Positions 18,112 through 27,639 are shown, counted from the first letter of the stretch. The stretch is 62,762 nt of DNA from an uncultured Wenzhouxiangella sp. (GCA_913057195.1 CAJXNL010000013.1:1-62762), one strand, 5' to 3'. Translations and numbers: made by a program. Notes: generated by a model not told the origin, from the sequence alone.

Positions 18112-19161
18112 TTAAGGAATCAGTATCAGTTTACCAACACTTTGACCCGACTCGATTCTTTGATGGGCTTTTGGTGCATCAGCCAATGGGAACGTCTCAA
18201 CGGGTAAAGGCGTTAACTCGCCTGATTCAAAATGGGCCAACACCCAATGCATGCCTTCGCGCAAACTCGGGGCGTGGGATTGCAAAAAGCTCAGATTCGC
18301 AGCCAGCACACTTTTGTTGTGCTGGGTCATTTTTAAAGGGCTAAAGCGTGGCGTGCGACACCAATCCCAGGCCAATTTAAGCCAGTTCAACCGACCATTT
18401 TTGGGCAGCATGCTGGCAAAGCCATACACCACCACTCGCCCGGTGGGCGCCAAGTGGGCATAGCTTTGCGCGAGTGTGTCAACGCCGTTGGCGTCGAACA
18501 CGGCATCATAGCCGTCGGGTGAGCATTCTCGCGCGCGTGACCACAGGTCCTGATCAGTGCGGCAAATGACCTCATTGGCCCCCATCGCGCGGGCGTGATC
18601 GATTTTATGGGCGGCACCGACAACACCGATGATCTGTGCCCCCGCCAGGCGCCCGATCTGACACAGCGCGGAGCCGACCCCGCCGGCGGCGGAGTGGATC
18701 AACCACTGTTCCTTGGGGCGCGGATGGACTTGTCGGTGGATCATCCACCAAGCGGTCAAAAACACCGTGGGCAAGGCCGCGGCCTCAGCAAAGCTTAAAT
18801 GCTCGGGCTTTTTAAACACCCCATCGGCGGGCAGCGCCAGGTGGCTGGTGTAGCCGCCGAATAGGCTCAGACCAATGACGTGATCGCCCACTGACCAGCG
18901 ATCCTGGGCGGCCTCGCCGACTTCGATCACTCGACCCGCAACCTCAAACCCCGGAATGATCGGGTATCCATGGAGGGCTTTGGCTGAGGCATACAGGCCC
19001 ATGCGAATGATTCCATCGGCATAGTTGACCCCGACCGCTTCGCAAGCAATCACGACCTCATTTTTATGGGCGCGGGGCACTGGACCTTCGTGGCACACCA
19101 ACGCCTCGTAACCGCCAGGCTTGGCGATTTCAATGTAGCGCCGGCTCAGGCCTGAGGTCAT
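18112..19161 (-). CDS. Zinc-independent MDR-family quinone oxidoreductase
   Basis: A 349-residue NAD(P)H-dependent medium-chain reductase of the quinone oxidoreductase/VAT-1 type. It has the GroES-like N-terminal domain with AVGVNYADGIIRMGLY and PGFEVAGRVIEVG, and the nucleotide-binding motif HSAAGGVGSALCQIG. The zinc-ligand cysteines of alcohol dehydrogenases are missing, as expected for this branch. Start ATG 19161 overlaps the stop of the btuF-like gene in an ATGA arrangement; the frame is open further upstream but that extension lies inside btuF. The substrate is unknown. Confidence 0.88.
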   Translation of the reverse strand: MTSGLSRRYIEIAKPGGYEALVCHEGPVPRAHKNEVVIACEAVGVNYADGIIRMGLYASAKALHGYPIIPGFEVAGRVIEVGEAAQDRWSVGDHVIGLSLFGGYTSHLALPADGVFKKPEHLSFAEAAALPTVFLTAWWMIHRQVHPRPKEQWLIHSAAGGVGSALCQIGRLAGAQIIGVVGAAHKIDHARAMGANEVICRTDQDLWSRARECSPDGYDAVFDANGVDTLAQSYAHLAPTGRVVVYGFASMLPKNGRLNWLKLAWDWCRTPRFSPLKMTQHNKSVLAANLSFLQSHAPSLREGMHWVLAHFESGELTPLPVETFPLADAPKAHQRIESGQSVGKLILIP

Positions 19162-20042
19162 GGCGCGTCTCGATGGTTTTGAACCAGTGCGCACAGCCGC
19201 TCGATCCCTTGCAAGATTCTGGGGGTGGGGCGGACCAGCAGATTGGGATCCACCACGCTCAGGGTGGTTTGGGCCAGTGCGCCATCCAGGTGGGGTGTCC
19301 ACACTTCAAAGGGCGCCACCGGAGGCCCCGACACGTTGGGTTCGTGTCCCGACACAATCATGTCCGGCTTCGCTGCCAGCACCGATTCGGGATCAACGCT
19401 GAGGGCTTCGCTGTCGACATGACCAAATACATTGACCGCATCGCAGCTGGCGAACACTTCATTGATGACGTGGCGCCCCCCAAAGGTATACAACGGGCGA
19501 GCGGCAATCTGATAGAACACGCGAACCGGCTCAGCTGTGCTGTTTGGTGGTGCGCGGTTTTGCCACTGAGCGAGCGCTTCGGCATACGCTTTGGCCTGCG
19601 CCTCAGCCCTCTGAGCGGTGCCAGCGGCTCGGCCGATGTGCTCAATCGCGGTTTTGATCTGGTCGAGTGTTTGGGTTTCAATCCAAACCACCTCCACCCC
19701 CAGGCCTTGGAGTTGTTCAGCCACCTCTGGCGGCGTGCCGCCCCGCCAAGCCAGGGCCATGTCCGGGTCCAATGACACGATGGCTTCCATGTCAAAGCGG
19801 AAAGCATCGCCAATGCGAGGCAGCTCAAGGGCGGCTTCGGGCCAATGGCTGTAGGCCACCACCCCCACCACCTGCGCCCCCGCACCGGCGGTGAACGCCA
19901 GTTCGGTGAGGTGTGGTGCCAGCGTCACCAGTGTGGGTGGGTCTTTCTTTGCCTGCACCAGATGAGGCCAAGCGGCCAACCCAATACAGCCGATGAGGAC
20001 CCAGTAGGCGATGCGAAGCCTGACCTTAAATCTGATAGGCAT
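19158..20042 (-). CDS. BtuF-like periplasmic cobalamin/metal-chelate binding protein
   Basis: A 294-residue class III solute-binding protein. It has an Arg-rich signal peptide ending near VQA (residue 31), then LVTLAPHLTELAFTAGAG, which is the BtuF/FhuD N-lobe signature, and YSHWPEAA with RIGDAFRFDMEAIVSLDPD. The long backbone helix is QTLDQIKTAIEHIGRAAG. Family members deliver vitamin B12 or ferric chelates to BtuCD-type importers. No permease or ATPase gene is adjacent, so this is an orphan binding protein in this window. The start overlaps the SLC13 permease gene by 17 bases. Cobalamin specificity is a family-level guess. Confidence 0.85.
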   Translation of the reverse strand: MPIRFKVRLRIAYWVLIGCIGLAAWPHLVQAKKDPPTLVTLAPHLTELAFTAGAGAQVVGVVAYSHWPEAALELPRIGDAFRFDMEAIVSLDPDMALAWRGGTPPEVAEQLQGLGVEVVWIETQTLDQIKTAIEHIGRAAGTAQRAEAQAKAYAEALAQWQNRAPPNSTAEPVRVFYQIAARPLYTFGGRHVINEVFASCDAVNVFGHVDSEALSVDPESVLAAKPDMIVSGHEPNVSGPPVAPFEVWTPHLDGALAQTTLSVVDPNLLVRPTPRILQGIERLCALVQNHRDAP

Positions 20043-21870
20043 ACGTCAATGTGGTGGTCAGGACCAACCACAGCATGATCATCAGTGGCAAACCGACACG
20101 AACAAAGTCATTGAACTTATAGCCGCCGGCGTTCATCACCAGCAAGTTGGTTTGATAGGCCATGGGCGTGGCAAAGCTTAAGTTGGCGCCAAATAAGACG
20201 GCCAAGACAAATGGCTCAGCGGGCAGCATCAACTGTTGCGCCACCGAGATCGCAATCGGGGTGCCAATCACCGCGGCGGCGTTGTTGGAGACCACGTTGG
20301 TCAAGGCTGCCATGGCGAGCATTAAAAAGCCCAGGATCACGAATCCAGGCACCCCAAAGCTGATGGCCAAAAAGACCTGCGCCAGCCAGTCAGCAGCACC
20401 GGTCTGCATCAGCGCCATGCCCAGTGCCAGGCTGGCAACAATGATCATGATGACTTGCACCGACAACGCCCCCATGGCCTCTTTCCAGGTCAAGGTGCGG
20501 GTGATCAGTAGAGCCAGCACACCCAACACGGCGCTGATGGCAATCGGCAATATTCCGACCGCGGCCATCAAAATGACCCCAGCCATGATGCCCAGTGCCA
20601 GCGGGGCTTTGGCCGTTTTCGGCAAATCAACCCCGCCATCAAGCACCAAAAAGTCCGTGCCTTCTTTGAGCACGTTGAGGTGTTTGGCGGCGGCTTGGAC
20701 CAACAGCACATCGCCCGACTTCAAAACGGTGTTGTCCACACCGGTGGCGCGTGTTTCGTCTTGTCGATCAAAACGGTGCAGCGCCAGCAGCCGAAGTTTG
20801 TAGCGAGACAGCAGTCGTGCTTGGCCAATTCGCACGCCCAGCAAAGACGAGTTTGGCGTGATGGCCACCTCAGCGATGGTTTGGTTTTGTTTGGCATAGT
20901 CCAGCGGGTGGGCCTCATCCACTTCAACGTCGCCTGAGAACAGCTTGCCACCGAGCAAGTGGGCAAACTCTCGAAGGTTGTCTTGGGTGTTGGTTGTGGT
21001 GATTCGGTCGCCGGCCGCCAAGACCACATCAGGCAAAGGCGTGACGAACACCCCAGGCCCGCGCTGGATTTTTTCGACTTTGAGCTCACCGCGGCAGGCA
21101 TCAATGGCGTCTGCCAACGTGCTGCCCGTGGCCTGGCTGCCCTCATCCAAACGAATTTGGGCGGTGTAGAGCCGCTTCACCGGTGATTTCATTGGCACCT
21201 GTCGCTTCGGCAACAGCTTGGGTGCAATCAACCATAAATACAACACCGCCACACCCCCGGCGATCGCCGCCGGCAAAAAGAAGTCAAACATCTGAAACTC
21301 AGCCACGCCCATATCGGCCGCCACACCCACCACCAGCAGGTTGGTGGAGGTGCCAATGGTCGTGGCCATGCCGCCGACAATGCTGATCAGCCCGATCGGC
21401 AAGAGCATGCCCGAGGGGGATCGCCCGGTGCGAAGCGCCACCCCCAACAGGATGGGCAGCAACATCACCACGATGGGGGTGTTGTTAATAAACGCGCTCA
21501 ACACCGCACACACCAAAAGCGTGCCCAGCATCGACAGGGTGGGTGACTTGCGCCACAGGGTGGTCAACAATCGCCCCACAGGCTCCAGCGCGCCGGAGCG
21601 GATCAGTCCCTCACCCAGGATCATCAGCGCCGAGACGGCAATTAAGGCTTGGTGGCCAAACCCTTGAAAAAAGTCACTGGCGCTTAGGGTGTCGCCGTTG
21701 GTTCGGGTGTAGGGGAACAGTTCAAACCCAATGGTTAAAAGCGCCAGCACCACCAGAGAACTCGTTTCGAGTGGGATGCGCTCACGCGAGAACAATGCCA
21801 GTGCCACCAGCACCAGCATCAGCACCATTAACGCGTGTATGTTGGGCATCAAAATGGACATCAGCGCCAT
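20026..21870 (-). CDS. SLC13-family permease with central RCK_C (TrkA_C) domains
   Basis: A 614-residue transporter of the DASS/SLC13 superfamily. Two hydrophobic halves flank a hydrophilic section (about residues 210-400) holding two TrkA_C domains, recognisable from GDRITTTNTQDNLREF and GDVLLVQAAAKHL. Both halves carry the ion-substrate hairpins, with FINNTPIVVMLLPI and TTIGTSTNLLVVG in the first half and LTNVVSNNAAAVIGTPIA in the second. Substrates of this branch (sulfate, carboxylates or others) are not predictable. I chose ATG 21870; ATG 21861 is equally plausible. It starts about 45 bases from the divergent lgt gene and heads a four-gene minus-strand run. Confidence 0.88.
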   Translation of the reverse strand: MALMSILMPNIHALMVLMLVLVALALFSRERIPLETSSLVVLALLTIGFELFPYTRTNGDTLSASDFFQGFGHQALIAVSALMILGEGLIRSGALEPVGRLLTTLWRKSPTLSMLGTLLVCAVLSAFINNTPIVVMLLPILLGVALRTGRSPSGMLLPIGLISIVGGMATTIGTSTNLLVVGVAADMGVAEFQMFDFFLPAAIAGGVAVLYLWLIAPKLLPKRQVPMKSPVKRLYTAQIRLDEGSQATGSTLADAIDACRGELKVEKIQRGPGVFVTPLPDVVLAAGDRITTTNTQDNLREFAHLLGGKLFSGDVEVDEAHPLDYAKQNQTIAEVAITPNSSLLGVRIGQARLLSRYKLRLLALHRFDRQDETRATGVDNTVLKSGDVLLVQAAAKHLNVLKEGTDFLVLDGGVDLPKTAKAPLALGIMAGVILMAAVGILPIAISAVLGVLALLITRTLTWKEAMGALSVQVIMIIVASLALGMALMQTGAADWLAQVFLAISFGVPGFVILGFLMLAMAALTNVVSNNAAAVIGTPIAISVAQQLMLPAEPFVLAVLFGANLSFATPMAYQTNLLVMNAGGYKFNDFVRVGLPLMIMLWLVLTTTLTYAYQI

Positions 21871-21914
21871 TCTACGGTATTGCAGGTGACAAAGCCCGTG
21901 CGATAATGACAGCG

Positions 21915-22727
21915 ATGTCAACCACTGCAATGACCCATCAGATTGATCCTGTCGCCATCAGCCTGTTTGGCTTTGATGTGTATTGGTATAGCGTGATGTA
22001 CCTGGTGGCGTTTGGCCTGTTTTGGTGGTTGGGCACGCGCCGCGCACAGCAGCCCCATGCGCCGATCAACCGAGACCAAGTGGGCGATCTTTTGTTTTGG
22101 GGGGTGATCGCTGTCATTGCCGGTGGCCGGTTGGGATATGTGCTGTTTTATGTGCCCGATGAGCTGCTGGCCAACCCTGCCATGGTGTTGAACATTCGAG
22201 ACGGTGGCATGAGTTTCCACGGCGGATTGATCGGCGTGATCGCCATGATGTGGTTTTATGGCCGTCATTTAGGCATTGGCTTTTTTCGCCTGTCTGATTT
22301 TGTGGCGCCTTTGGTGCCCACAGGTTTGGCCGCGGGGCGCATCGGCAATTTCATTGGGGGTGAGCTGTGGGGTCGGCCCAGTGATGTGCCCTGGGCGATG
22401 GTGTTCCCAGCCGCTGGTGATGGGCTGGCGCGCCACCCATCACAGCTTTATCAAGCCGGGCTCGAGGGCTTGGCGTTGTTTGCGCTGCTGTGGTGGTACA
22501 GCCACCGTCAGCGGCCGGTGGCCGCGGTCAGTGCGTTGTTCTTGATGGGTTATGGGGCGTTTCGTTTCTTGGCCGAATTTTTCAGACAGCCCGATGCGCA
22601 TCTTGGGTTCGTGGCTTTGGATTGGATGACTCAGGGTCAATTGCTGTCACTGCCGATGATGGTGGCGGGGGCGTTGATTATGGGGTGGGCTTATGCCCGT
22701 CGATCACAGGGCATTGCCAAACACTAA
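21915..22727 (+). CDS. lgt: Prolipoprotein diacylglyceryl transferase
   Basis: Attaches diacylglycerol to the lipobox Cys of prolipoproteins in the inner membrane. The 270-residue product has seven predicted spans, the conserved MSFHGGLIG with the essential His, and the Lgt signature GRIGNFIGGELWGRP. In that signature the Asn after Phe-Ile (Asn149 in E. coli numbering) is Gly here, while the essential Arg and first Asn are kept. ATGs at 21906, 21915 and 21930 are all possible starts. The window encodes three or more likely lipoprotein substrates. It heads lgt-thyA-folA-apaH. Confidence 0.95.
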   Translation: MSTTAMTHQIDPVAISLFGFDVYWYSVMYLVAFGLFWWLGTRRAQQPHAPINRDQVGDLLFWGVIAVIAGGRLGYVLFYVPDELLANPAMVLNIRDGGMSFHGGLIGVIAMMWFYGRHLGIGFFRLSDFVAPLVPTGLAAGRIGNFIGGELWGRPSDVPWAMVFPAAGDGLARHPSQLYQAGLEGLALFALLWWYSHRQRPVAAVSALFLMGYGAFRFLAEFFRQPDAHLGFVALDWMTQGQLLSLPMMVAGALIMGWAYARRSQGIAKH

Positions 22728-22776
22728 AAGGCGCCAATGGTCCGAAGACCGTTGGGCCTACATTTAAGGATTGAGC

Positions 22777-23610
22777 ATGGACGCTTATCATCAACTGTTA
22801 CAACGCATTTTAGATGAGGGGGTTCGGCGTGAAGACCGAACTGGCACAGGCACGGTGTCGATTTTTGGTCACCAAATGCGCTTTGATTTGTCTGACGGGA
22901 TGCCGCTGGTCACCACCAAAAAGCTTCACCTTCGCTCAATCATTCACGAGCTTTTGTGGTTTCTTCAAGGCGATACCAATGTGCGCGCGTTACAAGCCGT
23001 GGGGGTCAGCATTTGGGATGAATGGGCCGCCGAAGACGGTTCGCTGGGCCCATTGTACGGCGCGCAGTGGCGCGCATGGCCGACAGCCCGCGGCGAGAGC
23101 ATCGATCAGCTCAACGATGTTGTCGATCAACTCAAAGCCCGCCCCAATTCAAGACGTCACGTGGTCAGTGCCTGGAATCCGGCCGACTTGCCCGATGAGC
23201 GCGTGTCCCCTCAAGAGAATGTGGCCCAAGGGCGGATGGCACTGGCGCCTTGCCACTGCCTGTTTCAGTTTTACGTGGCCGATGGGCGCTTGAGTTGTCA
23301 GCTTTACCAGCGCTCGGCAGATTGCTTTTTGGGCGTGCCGTTTAATATTGCCTCATATGCCTTGTTGACTTACATGGTCGCGCAAGTGGTGGATCTTGAG
23401 CCTGGCGAGTTTATTCATACCTTTGGCGATGCCCACATTTACCTCAATCACCTCGATCAGGTGCATGAACAGCTCTCGCGCACGCCTCGAGCGTTGCCGA
23501 CCCTTTCCCTTAATCCGAACAGGCGCCGGCTTGAGGACTTTGTGTATGACGATTTTGAGTTGGTCGGTTACGACCCGCACCCGGCCATCAAAGCGCCCAT
23601 TGCCGTTTGA
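22777..23610 (+). CDS. thyA: Thymidylate synthase
   Basis: Converts dUMP to dTMP with 5,10-methylene-THF, leaving dihydrofolate. The 277-residue enzyme has REDRTGTGT near the start, the catalytic Cys in [12 protein letters not shown], the dUMP-phosphate Arg in [19 protein letters not shown], and the dUMP-binding Asn in that same block. The position after the nucleophile is His-Cys rather than His-Ala/Thr. The start is ATG 22777, not the TTG six bases upstream. It is followed by folA, which regenerates THF from the dihydrofolate produced here, a textbook pairing. Confidence 0.97.
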   Translation: MDAYHQLLQRILDEGVRREDRTGTGTVSIFGHQMRFDLSDGMPLVTTKKLHLRSIIHELLWFLQGDTNVRALQAVGVSIWDEWAAEDGSLGPLYGAQWRAWPTARGESIDQLNDVVDQLKARPNSRRHVVSAWNPADLPDERVSPQENVAQGRMALAPCHCLFQFYVADGRLSCQLYQRSADCFLGVPFNIASYALLTYMVAQVVDLEPGEFIHTFGDAHIYLNHLDQVHEQLSRTPRALPTLSLNPNRRRLEDFVYDDFELVGYDPHPAIKAPIAV

Positions 23611-23627
23611 TTGAATGGAGTGAGCGC

Positions 23628-24170
23628 ATGAGCCAACCCCGAATTCACTTGGTGGCCGCCATGACTCAAGACCGTGTGATTGGTCGTGATGGCGCCATGC
23701 CGTGGCACTTGCCCAGAGACTTGGCCCACTTTAAAGCGGTCACCCTCGGTCACCCGGTCATCATGGGTCGATTGACGTTCGAGTCGATCCTTGCCAGCTT
23801 GGGCCGGCCCTTGCCTGGCCGGCACAACATGGTGATCAGTCGGGGTCAGCCTGAGGTGCCTGACGGGGTGGGGGTTTACTCAAGTGTTGATGAAGCGATC
23901 GATCAATGCAAGGTCAATGGGGCGGATGTGGTTGATGTCATTGGGGGCGGTCAGATCTATGCGATGACGTTGCCGATGGCCGATCGGCTGCATTTGACAT
24001 TGATTGATGCCGATGTGGCAGGCGATACGTGGTTTCCAGACATTGATCTGTCTCAATGGCGCGTCGTCCACACCGACACCCAGCCCGCAGATGATCAAAA
24101 CGCCTATCCAATGACCTTCGTCACGCTCGATCGGCCGAGCCCTCCAGCGAAAGAGTCTTTGCAAAAATGA
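23628..24170 (+). CDS. folA: Dihydrofolate reductase
   Basis: Reduces dihydrofolate to tetrahydrofolate with NADPH. From ATG 23628, preceded by a GGAGTGA ribosome-binding site, the protein has 180 residues. The signatures are MTQDRVIGRDGAMPWHLPRDL (substrate loop with the catalytic acid region), HPVIMGRLTFESI and the NADPH-binding VIGGGQIYAMTLP. Length is slightly above the E. coli enzyme because of a short C-terminal extension. Its stop overlaps the apaH start by 4 bases (ATGA). Confidence 0.95.
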   Translation: MSQPRIHLVAAMTQDRVIGRDGAMPWHLPRDLAHFKAVTLGHPVIMGRLTFESILASLGRPLPGRHNMVISRGQPEVPDGVGVYSSVDEAIDQCKVNGADVVDVIGGGQIYAMTLPMADRLHLTLIDADVAGDTWFPDIDLSQWRVVHTDTQPADDQNAYPMTFVTLDRPSPPAKESLQK

Positions 24171-24991
24171 AACGCCAGATCTTTGTGGGTGATGTCCATG
24201 GGTGCATGGACACCCTGACCCAATTGCTGGACACGCTCCACTTTGATCCGCGCAACGACCGATTGCGCTTTGTGGGCGATCTTGTGAATCGGGGCGGGCA
24301 GTCACTGGCGGTTCTTCGATACGTCGTTGATCTGGGTAAAGCCGGTGACTGCGTGTTGGGCAATCATGATCTGGCGTTGCTTCGTTATGCGCATCAAAAG
24401 CCCAGCCAGCGCAAGAAAAATGATGAGTTTGAAGCGGTCCTCGCGGCCAAAGATGCCACCACTTTGCTGGATTGGCTCAGGCATCGGCCGCTTTTTTGGT
24501 CGAATCAGCGCCACAGATTGGCAATGGTCCACGCCGGCATTGACCCAAGGTGGGGTGTGGCGGCGACCGCGGCACGGGCTGATGAGCTCTCGCATGCGTT
24601 GATCCATGAGCCAGCGGCGTTTTTTGAGCACATGTATGGCAACTCACCTAAGCGGTGGCGAGCGCATCAGCCGCATTTTAAGCGGCTGCGCGCCATCACC
24701 AACGTGTTCACTCGGATGCGGTTTTGCGCCCCCGATGGGCGCTTAGACTTCCAGTCAAAAGGCAATCCCAAAAAACCACCCAAAGGATTTTCGCCGTGGT
24801 GGGTTCATCGGCATGCCGATTGGAAAGACTGGTTGATTGTGTTCGGCCACTGGTCAACGCTGGGCCTGATGGTCAAAAAGCGGGTGGTGTGTTTGGACAG
24901 TGGCTGTGCATGGGGCGGCGAGCTCAGCGCGTTGGTGTTCGATCCTGATCAAGCCCATCATGACATTGTTTCGGTCCCGGCCAAGCGCTGA
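24167..24991 (+). CDS. apaH: Symmetrical bis(5'-nucleosyl)-tetraphosphatase
   Basis: Hydrolyses Ap4A to two ADP and removes Np4N caps from RNA. The 274-residue protein contains the metallophosphatase motifs GDVHGCMDTL, GDLVNRGGQSL, GNHDLALLR, and FGHWSTLG with a final GCAWGGELSALV. All metal-ligand positions appear present. The start overlaps folA by 4 bases. It is the terminal gene of the lgt-thyA-folA-apaH operon and converges with aroE, leaving only 18 bases between stops. Confidence 0.96.
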   Translation: MKRQIFVGDVHGCMDTLTQLLDTLHFDPRNDRLRFVGDLVNRGGQSLAVLRYVVDLGKAGDCVLGNHDLALLRYAHQKPSQRKKNDEFEAVLAAKDATTLLDWLRHRPLFWSNQRHRLAMVHAGIDPRWGVAATAARADELSHALIHEPAAFFEHMYGNSPKRWRAHQPHFKRLRAITNVFTRMRFCAPDGRLDFQSKGNPKKPPKGFSPWWVHRHADWKDWLIVFGHWSTLGLMVKKRVVCLDSGCAWGGELSALVFDPDQAHHDIVSVPAKR

Positions 24992-25009
24992 GACCTGCCT
25001 ACGTGGGGC

Positions 25010-25855
25010 TTATGCCACGTTCATTTGCTCGCGCAGCGCGCGCACCACATCGGCGGTGTCTGGTCGGTGGCCTGTCCAATGCTCGAATGAGAGCGCGGCT
25101 TGCTCGACCAGCATGCCCAGCCCGTCGACCACCCAGCGGTCCGCTTGCATCGCCCACGCCCGAAATGGCTGGTGCGCTGGTCCGTAGTTGAGGTCATAAC
25201 ACCATGCTTTGGGCGCCAAGGCATCCAAGCGGGGGAGGGTGAACGTGCCCAGGTGGCCTTGGGCACTGGCTTGGATCATGCCATCGAAGGGACCAAGGTG
25301 CACCGGCCCTGGCCCGTTGGGGTCCAACGGGTGAGCGCTTAAGCGCGGATCATTGAACCGCTCACAGAGCCTTTGAGCGCGCGAGAGCGTGCGATTGAGC
25401 ACCGCCACGGTCGCCACGCCAGCGGCAAGCAGTGGCCCGATGATGCCCGCACTCGCGCCGCCAGCCCCGATGATGAGAATGCGTTGATCCCGCAGCGTCA
25501 AGCCTTGGGTGTGAATGTCCTTGACGAGGCCCACACCGTCGGTGTTGGTGCCCCACCAGCCGGTGTCGGTGCGCACCAAAGTATTGACTGCACCGGCATC
25601 GGAGGCCGTGTCTGATCGTGCTTGGCACACGTTCAGCGCGTGTTCTTTGAGCGGCACGGTCAAGTTCAGGCCCTTAAAGCCGGCTGCATGAAGCCTTGCC
25701 AATTGATCGTTAAGACCTTCCACAGAACAGCGAATGGCTTGATAGTCGACCGGGATGTGGGCCTGTTGAGAAAACAGGGCATGGATGGTGGGTGATCGCG
25801 AGTGCTCGATGGGATCGCCCAGCACGGCCAATTGCATCGGTGATTGGGCCATCAT
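25010..25855 (-). CDS. aroE: Shikimate dehydrogenase
   Basis: Catalyses NADPH-dependent reduction of 3-dehydroshikimate to shikimate. The 281-residue protein starts MMAQSPMQLAVLGDPIEHSRSP, which carries the shikimate-binding Ser-x-Ser. It has NLTVPLKEHA with the catalytic Lys, GTNTDGVGLV with the catalytic Asp, the dinucleotide motif GAGGASAGI, and NRTLSRA, which usually selects NADP. Start ATG 25855 overlaps the mnmC stop in an ATGA arrangement; a longer open frame upstream runs inside mnmC and is not used. Confidence 0.95.
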   Translation of the reverse strand: MMAQSPMQLAVLGDPIEHSRSPTIHALFSQQAHIPVDYQAIRCSVEGLNDQLARLHAAGFKGLNLTVPLKEHALNVCQARSDTASDAGAVNTLVRTDTGWWGTNTDGVGLVKDIHTQGLTLRDQRILIIGAGGASAGIIGPLLAAGVATVAVLNRTLSRAQRLCERFNDPRLSAHPLDPNGPGPVHLGPFDGMIQASAQGHLGTFTLPRLDALAPKAWCYDLNYGPAHQPFRAWAMQADRWVVDGLGMLVEQAALSFEHWTGHRPDTADVVRALREQMNVA

Positions 25856-27639
25856 GCCACCCGATCCAAATAGCGCATCGGGCTTAAGGCCTTGATCATC
25901 TGTGGGTCCATGGCGGCACCGCCTAAATGAATCGACTCGCCAATGTGATCGGCCAGCAGGTCGGCGCACATGGGCGTGTGGGTGATGCCTCGCGAGCCAT
26001 GGCCCACGTTGAGATAGACATGCTCGCCCAGGGCGGGCACTGGGCCCACCAGGGGCAGGCGGTCGGGGGTGGTGCAACGAAATGCGGAGCGATGACCGAC
26101 AACGCGCATCGACTCGCCGCCCAAAGTCTGCCAAATGTCGGGCAGGTGCACTTTGAGTTGTTCGATGTTGTGTTGATCGTCGGCCGCCACACTCGTGACG
26201 TGTTGGTTGTGCAAGTCATACGTTGCCCCCACACAGTGCCGGCCGGCCAATGCCGGGGTGACGTACCCCAAGTGACAGTGCGCTCGCGTTAAGCGGTCAT
26301 GTTCAGGACCGGCTTCGATTTCGGTCACCTGTCCGCGGATGGTGCGCAAAGGCAAGTCGGCCAGTGCGGGGTAGGCCGTGACCCCGTGGGCGTTGGCCAG
26401 GATGAGCGCATCGCTGTCGCCCGCTTCCAGTGAGGTGATCGCGGTGGCCTGGTAAGCAATCTGTGGGTGATCCAAAAGCCGTTCAATCCAGGCTTTGGGG
26501 TGGATGTACCCGGCGCCTTTCAAGCACGCGGTCTGATCGTCAATGAGGGCCAACAGGGCCTCGGGCCAGGCGCCCGTGGCATGCGCTTGATGGGCATTTT
26601 TGCGACGTCGGTCTTGTTTGAGGTGGAGCATGACATCGTTGAGCTGGCCATGGTCAGGGTCATCGGGAAACCCCAGCCGCCGAAACCACGCCAGTGCCCG
26701 AATCAGTGCGTTGAGATAAAACCGATTTTGAGACTGCAGGTGGGGTGAGGGTGTGGCATAGACCACGCCCGCTAAGTTGCCAGACCCACCGCTGGCAGGC
26801 CCATTGGGGTCACAAACACTCACCGTCCAGCCGCGTTGGGCCAAGGCGCGCGCGGTGGTGGCCCCTGCCAACCCCGCACCCGCGACCACGGCGTGGCCGC
26901 CGCGTTGGCGGCGGGGCGTGTGGGTGCCTGGGTTGATGCCCTCGATGCGGTGTTTTTTGTCCCCAAATCCCGAACATCGCTTTACGATAAAGCCTGCATC
27001 GGCCAAGCCGCGTCGGACCTCACCGGCGGCGCTGAAAGTGGCCAGCGTCGCCCCGGGCACTGAGCGGTCTTTAAGGGCTTTAAAGAGGGCCGAGGTCCAC
27101 ATGGTAGGGTTTTTGGCAGGCGCAAACCCATCCAAAAACCAGGCATCAACCAGGGCGTTGGATTGCTGAAACAGCGCCGTGGCATCGCCCCAGACCAAGG
27201 TCAGCAGGATGCGATCACCCAACGCCACCCGATGGTGGCCGGGACCAGGGGCAGGATATTGGGCCATCAGGCTGTCAGACCACGATTGAAGTGCGGGCCA
27301 CTGAGCGACGGCGCGGGCAAGGTCGTCGCGTTTGAGTGGGTGCAGATCAACCGATACGATCTCAAGTCGCGCCCCCTTGGGTGCGTGGGTGGCGAAGCGC
27401 TCGGCGGCCAGCAGCGCGTTGAGCCCTGTTCCAAAGCCCGTCTCACCGATCACAAAGACCCCATCGTTGGGCAATGCTGCAAACCGCTCCATCAGTCGGT
27501 TGCCTTCGATAAACACGGTTTGAGACTCGGCGAGTCCATCGCCATGGCCAAAATAGCCATCACCAAAGGCCACCGCGTAGGGGACTGGACCGTTCCAGTT
27601 CACCTGGGCCGGCTCGATGGGATCAAAAAAATCGCGCAT
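25852..27639 (-). CDS. mnmC: Bifunctional tRNA mnm5s2U biosynthesis protein MnmC
   Basis: Completes the wobble-uridine modification of tRNA: the oxidase removes the carboxymethyl group from cmnm5U and the methyltransferase makes mnm5U. The 595-residue protein starts MRDFFDPIEPAQVNWN. The N-terminal methyltransferase has FVIGETGFGTGLNALL (SAM site) and WFLDGFAPAKNPTMW. The C-terminal FAD domain has VVAGAGLAGATTARAL and ends with the FAD-contacting VGHGSRGITHTPM. Both catalytic halves look intact. An in-frame extension upstream of 27639 overlaps the divergent promoter region and is not used. Confidence 0.95.
   Translation of the reverse strand: MRDFFDPIEPAQVNWNGPVPYAVAFGDGYFGHGDGLAESQTVFIEGNRLMERFAALPNDGVFVIGETGFGTGLNALLAAERFATHAPKGARLEIVSVDLHPLKRDDLARAVAQWPALQSWSDSLMAQYPAPGPGHHRVALGDRILLTLVWGDATALFQQSNALVDAWFLDGFAPAKNPTMWTSALFKALKDRSVPGATLATFSAAGEVRRGLADAGFIVKRCSGFGDKKHRIEGINPGTHTPRRQRGGHAVVAGAGLAGATTARALAQRGWTVSVCDPNGPASGGSGNLAGVVYATPSPHLQSQNRFYLNALIRALAWFRRLGFPDDPDHGQLNDVMLHLKQDRRRKNAHQAHATGAWPEALLALIDDQTACLKGAGYIHPKAWIERLLDHPQIAYQATAITSLEAGDSDALILANAHGVTAYPALADLPLRTIRGQVTEIEAGPEHDRLTRAHCHLGYVTPALAGRHCVGATYDLHNQHVTSVAADDQHNIEQLKVHLPDIWQTLGGESMRVVGHRSAFRCTTPDRLPLVGPVPALGEHVYLNVGHGSRGITHTPMCADLLADHIGESIHLGGAAMDPQMIKALSPMRYLDRVA

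Noticed and set aside
19162-19302. 47-residue N-terminal extension of the quinone oxidoreductase
   Set aside because: It lies inside the btuF-like gene and the ATGA overlap marks a clear start at 19161.
25856-26134. Longer AroE starting inside mnmC
   Set aside because: The extension is Arg/Pro-rich out-of-frame mnmC sequence; AroE homologues begin at the tandem ATG near 25855.
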